Below the pieces are notes generated by a model. The model had not been told where the DNA came from. It ran no database searches and saw only the letters and a list, made by a program, of their open reading frames with translations. Shown piece after piece: positions 60,257 to 64,000 of a DNA stretch of 64,000 bases (the stretch's first letter is position 1; every line of letters begins with the position of its first letter). This stretch comes from Lentinula raphanica (Eukaryota > Basidiomycota > Agaricomycetes > Agaricales > Omphalotaceae). The stretch spans positions 404,521-468,520 of the forward strand of contig JANVFP010000038.1 of the NCBI GenBank assembly GCA_027919835.1, read 5' to 3'. Both the position numbers and the translations under genes were made by a program.

Positions 60257-62276
60257 TTAAGGTGCGGAGCGTGGCCCTTGCATTTCGGGATCCTCTAAGT
60301 CTGTCTGCGCAATTTTAATTACGGGTGGCAGCGACGGTGGTGCGGAAAACACGTACACCTCTTCAACGTCGGCAGGAGTCATGGTGGTGTCCTCGTCTTT
60401 GGGCAGAGGTTCACCAGCCTTCCGAGCAGCCCTGGCGTTGTCGATGATCCGTTGACTAGCCTCCCCACGGTGTGCATAGAAACGAGCTTTCATAACACAG
60501 TCGAAGAGTTGGGTCGTATGGAAGTTGATGAAGGCATTGTACTGCTCTTCGGTGTACGATTCAACCTCCGGGTTGTGGGCGAGTCCGATGTTGTGAAGAA
60601 GTTGCACGAGATCTCGATGATCTGTATCGTCGGGGTACCTGTAACAATAATCAGTAACACGAAGCTTGCGGAAGGTCTCTGGACTAGGCAAAAGGATATC
60701 TAACGGAAAATGCGTGATCTGGCAGATCAACGAGTTTCCGTAGAAGTCCGTACGAAAAAGCGGAAAATGGAAGTGGTACTCACTGGTATCCGCGAGTTCC
60801 AACGAGTACTTCACCCTCTTAATCAGATCTTCACCAACAGCACGAGGCTGGGAGATCGCGGTTACAGCGTGCACAGTACTATGTGCTTGAGGAGACAGAG
60901 CCCGCTCAGTCTCATCACCGTCCGCAGGACCGACATCGCGTTCGGAACGTTTGCGCTTGCTCTTGCTCTTGGAAGACTTCGGAGTGTCATCGTCGTCGAC
61001 GGTGTCGCGCCTTTTGGTTTTGGTCTTAGCCTTCGCAGGAGTAGAATCCTCGACGTCGTCAGCCATCTATGGCACGGGTTAGTCATAAACTTGTCTGATC
61101 TACAAGATCAGCAACGTACCGAGACATCCTGATCTGCCAGAGCGGCGGGTTCGTCGTCAGCAGATTTCTTCTTGCTTTTGGAACGCGTAGAGGGCCTGGT
61201 AGGAGGAGGAGGAGTCGCTTCCGTGGTCTTCTTCCCCTTCTCGCCTTTTTCACGTTCCTCCTTGGCGTGCTTGATCCTTTCGTCCATACCAATGATATGA
61301 TCGATGACGAGTTCAGCACGACGAGGCTGGATAAACAGTTAGCAGCTGATCTAACAGATCAAGGGCCAATACTTACCGGAGGGTCGTACCGCGGAACAGG
61401 CACACCCATACGCAGTGATTCTTGCATTTCAAAGCGTTGCTCGCGTGGACTACGGAAGTGGCCTCGCATGGGAAGTCCGCGGCCTCGTAAATGGTTAGCA
61501 AGTGCGCCTCGAGGACCTTTTGGAGGAGAAGGACCATGTTCTGCAAGATCAGCATCCTGGAACCTTTAGTCAATAAACGAATCTTCGAAAATAGTTGCGG
61601 AAACGCACTACCTCTGCCTGAACTTGGCATCAGCATCAGAAACTGCTGGATCTGCTGGATCAGTCGCAACTTCCTTGCCTTTCGACTTGGATTTCGACGG
61701 TCCTTCAGGATCAGCAGGTGGAACACTCGATCCGCGAGTACTGACAGCAGGAGAACCCTGTCTGCCTTGGTCCTCACGGAGCTTTTTGCGACGAAGGTCG
61801 TTCAGCTGAATGTAGAAACTGACGATCTCAGCGTTCTTCCCTCCCTCTTCAGAGAGTTTAGGAAACTGCTTAGGGATCTCGTCACGGATTGTGCGGTACG
61901 CATTCACGGCGGAAAGTAATTCCTCCGCGAGATTGTCGTACGCCCGCAGATATTCCTTGTTCATACACGCAGCGTCGCGGGACACTCGAATGAGCTAACG
62001 GGAAATGGTTAACTTTGCTAGATCTAGCAGATCAGACGATTTCCGTACCAGATGAGTGTACGCGCAACGGACATCATTCAAAAAGATCGTTTTGTTGGAC
62101 GTGGTGAACTCGACCTTGTCCTTGCTGGAACTGTACTTGGCACCTTGCCAGGCCAGGCTCTTGTCATCGCTAACACGAGCAGCCCAGTACTCCGCGTCGA
62201 CGCACCAGTTGGCAAAGTCAGCTTCAAGCGAGATAGGGAGATTGTGGTACTCGAAGTTGGGAGCCATTTTTTTCAT
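60257..62276 (-). CDS. Antisense retroelement-associated gene, function unknown
   Basis: The start is at 62276 (MKKMAPN) or 62267. Exon 1 has ISLEADFANWCVDAEYWAAR. The next exons give a helical part (YLRAYDNLAEELLSAVNAYR), a conserved short block (RGLPMRGHFRSP then MGVPVPRYDPP), Lys/Ser/Arg-rich nuclear-type stretches (KAKTKTKRR, SKSKSKRKR) and an ordered C-terminus (HFPLDILLPSPETFRKLRV). The introns, not only the exons, carry GATC-N5-GATC words (e.g. 61097, 61348, 62021). Similar antisense genes accompany Gypsy elements of agarics. I know no function for them. No frame defect was seen, though small exons were placed by eye. Confidence 0.6.
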
Positions 62277-63045
62277 TGAGTTGGGAGTCGGATCTCTTAG
62301 ATCAAGGGCTTTTATACCTTTTCCGATGCTTCGGGTCAGCAGGGGACTGCTGAGCTTTAGTTTGGGGGAGGGGACACACGGTGTTTCAAGAATTTTCGAA
62401 ATTTCAGAAATTTTCATGAAAATTTTACGAGATCTAAAAGACCTGTGCTCATTGACAGCTTAAGCATGCGTACAACGCAAAGACTTAGATCTAAAACCGA
62501 CGCAGTTTGCAATTTGTAAAGCCCAATGGATTTAACATGCCATATGAGGCTGCAACCACCAACTTGATAACCGAAAAAAATAACATTGATGAGTCTGATC
62601 TAGCAGATCAAAATGATCTAGCAGATCAGACATCAATTCGGGCGGAAAAGACAGCGGGAAAGTAATGCAAAAGCTTTAGAAAAGACATAGAAGGTCTAGG
62701 GCAGATACTTAGAAGAACAACATAGTGTCAATAAAATACTTATAGTGTTCTATCAGGTAACAGCCAGGGAAAAAGAAGCATTAACTTATGGGCTGACTTA
62801 AAGGAAACCTCAGAAGACATCTTAGAAGATATCTCAAGTGTCTTAAAGGCTTAACTTAGGGATTCTTAAGGAGAGATCAGACAGTAAAAGACAAGATAAA
62901 GGCCACAAGGGCGCTGATATTAACAAAAAGAAAGCCTACTAGGTGTCACTAGAGGCGGAGTAAGAGGGAAGTGCCCGGGGGTCAAGACAGATAGAAGTAC
63001 AAGTAGGAAGTATGGCTCGTGTGATAATGAGTCCGAAATACTACT
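62277..63045. other. Non-coding part of the retroelement
   Basis: Contains the second TAGTTTGGGGGAG (about 62361), an AT-rich TTTTCATGAAAATTTT block near 62400, two adjacent GATCTAGCAGATC palindromes (62597-62609, 62614-62626) and AGAAGACATCTTAGAAGATA-type microrepeats near 62810-62850. No gene seen. Confidence 0.5.
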
Positions 63046-64000
63046 CTACTTACGAATTTTTGGCGATTTCACAAACGCGGGAGTGGCGACCTCGACCTCA
63101 GCCTCATCCGTATCGGCCCCGGCGTCACCATCCTCATCGCTATCATCATACTCAGCAACTAGAGCCTGGGCTACGGAAGTCCTCGAAGTACCTTCCTCGA
63201 TCTCCAATTCCTCATCGGCTGTGGTAGAAGCAAGCGGGGTGTGTGACTGTTGACTGGAAGAGAAATTTACCGGTACCCCGGCTGCAGGACGACGACGAGA
63301 CCGAAGCAGGGGCTCCGACATGGCAGTAACTGAGGGAAGCGGGGTAGCAGGCGTAATGGATGACGACGGGCGAGGAGAAAGAGGAGTTGGGTCAAGGAAG
63401 GGAGGCTCTGAAGAAGAAGGAATGGGAGGATGGTCTCGCATGAACTCAGCCAGCTTGGCCTGATCCTCAGGAGTCGAAAGGTAGTCTACCAAGTTGCACG
63501 AAGAAGTCCATCCGAATAGTGTAGCCAACCAGGTTACGATGTCGTAGTCCAAAGGCAAGTTTGGATTGTCTTCCGCCCATCGGGAAAGCACAACGTTCAG
63601 ATCAAAGCCTGAACTGCGAACGGTCTGCATGCCTTTCAGGAGCGCTTGCTGGGCATCCTGAAAAAGCGGAGCGAAGGTCGACTGGAGTTTGGTGATGTGG
63701 TCCAACGCTGTAGCATACTGATCGAGGGCGGCGGCATAACCTAGGAAGTAAGGGTTAGCAGCAGAACACGGTTAAGGAAGGAGAACTGGGAAACTTACCA
63801 TTAGGATAACCCTGAACGTGGTTATGAAGGGCGAGGAATCGGTCGCGGTGGTCTTCCAAGGACAAACAACTGGTACATGATCGATGGGTACCGTTGCATT
63901 GCCGGCAAGCGCCCCTGGCTTATCGCTGCTCTCACAAACCTCCCCGCGGCTGATACAAGTCAAGCAGTTGTTGGTCGAGTAAAGGGACTCAGGGGAAGGC
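63046..64000 (-). pseudogene. Second antisense gene, partial, with Cys-rich N-terminal part
   Basis: The exon 63705-63046 (preceded by about 36 bases to an acceptor near 63741) encodes DHITKLQSTFAPLFQDAQQA, a Trp-containing helical part, and an acidic tail. The upstream exon (from about 63801) has CISRGEVCESSDKPG, then a change of frame at a GGGGCGC run near 63910, then CRQC...CTSC and DHRDRFLALHNHVQGYPNG. Pairs of Cys suggest a zinc-binding domain split by the frameshift. The 5' end lies outside the window. Similar genes recur in agaric genomes next to retroelements. Confidence 0.55.

Larger units (their letters stand above)
50694..64000 (+). mobile_element. Decayed Ty3/Gypsy retroelement with antisense genes, right end beyond window
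   Basis: Order on the plus strand: possible LTR, gag, protease, reverse transcriptase, RNase H, integrase, purine-rich tract at 60071-60083. The genes at 60257-62276 and 63046-64000 lie antisense and share the element's GATC-N5-GATC words (up to 62626), which suggests they belong to it. Pol has at least one nonsense codon, several frameshifts and a deletion. The extent to the window end is inferred. Confidence 0.6.

Overview
The window looks like nuclear DNA of a mushroom-forming basidiomycete (Agaricomycetes). Genes are cut by many 51-65 bp GT...AG introns, there are very short exons, and several gene families are typical of that group: a TET/JBP-like oxygenase, a KDZ transposase with its cysteine cluster, a fungal Zn2Cys6 regulator, a MYND protein, and a Ty3/Gypsy element of a familiar agaric type. 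Exon joins were worked out by hand from splice signals and reading frame. Where I give a protein length, the exons sum to an intact frame.

Layout. (1) 1-1.85 kb: diverged direct repeats. (2) 1.9-7.9 kb: a compact cluster of three intact genes: a TET/JBP-like 2OG-Fe(II) dioxygenase, a Crypton-like tyrosine recombinase in the same direction, and a convergent SAP-domain protein. (3) 7.9-10.8 kb: no gene seen. (4) 10.8-20.4 kb: resident genes: an Mks1-like regulator with an AreA-type motif, a Zn2Cys6 transcription factor with a 6-nt exon, and a small unknown gene. (5) 22.8-26.1 kb: a MYND zinc-finger gene followed by a gene for a putative secreted protein. A decayed copy of the same pair lies at 48.6-50.7 kb. 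(6) 26.6-45.4 kb: the region between the two copies is bounded by a near-perfect 64/65-bp inverted repeat. A second inverted pair lies inside it (30,123-30,170 and 45,224-45,270), with GTTTA-rich subterminal repeats at both ends. It holds an AT-hook gene with a SAM-like end, a Tc1/mariner-type transposase, a large unknown gene, an Spt5-like gene (NGN-like and KOW), a 116-bp perfect palindrome, a gene with a 26-residue internal repeat, and a KDZ transposase gene with an apparent premature stop. I read it as one large composite or nested DNA transposon. (7) 45.4-48.5 kb: non-coding sequence rich in hairpins. (8) 50.7 kb to the window end: a large, decayed Ty3/Gypsy retroelement. Its 5' boundary truncates the second secreted-protein gene. 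It has gag, protease, reverse transcriptase, RNase H and integrase, all broken by stops, frameshifts and a deletion. Two antisense genes follow it. The 13-bp palindrome family GATC-N5-GATC is scattered through 50.7-62.7 kb.

How the parts may work together. KDZ elements and TET/JBP genes are known to be linked in fungi, but here the TET/JBP gene sits beside a tyrosine recombinase instead, some 37 kb from the KDZ gene. The KDZ-region genes carry chromatin or transcription domains (AT-hook, Spt5-like), as expected of cargo, but their membership in the element is inference. The region is probably repeat-rich and accessory, with the regulators at 10.8-19.4 kb as the most ordinary chromosomal genes.
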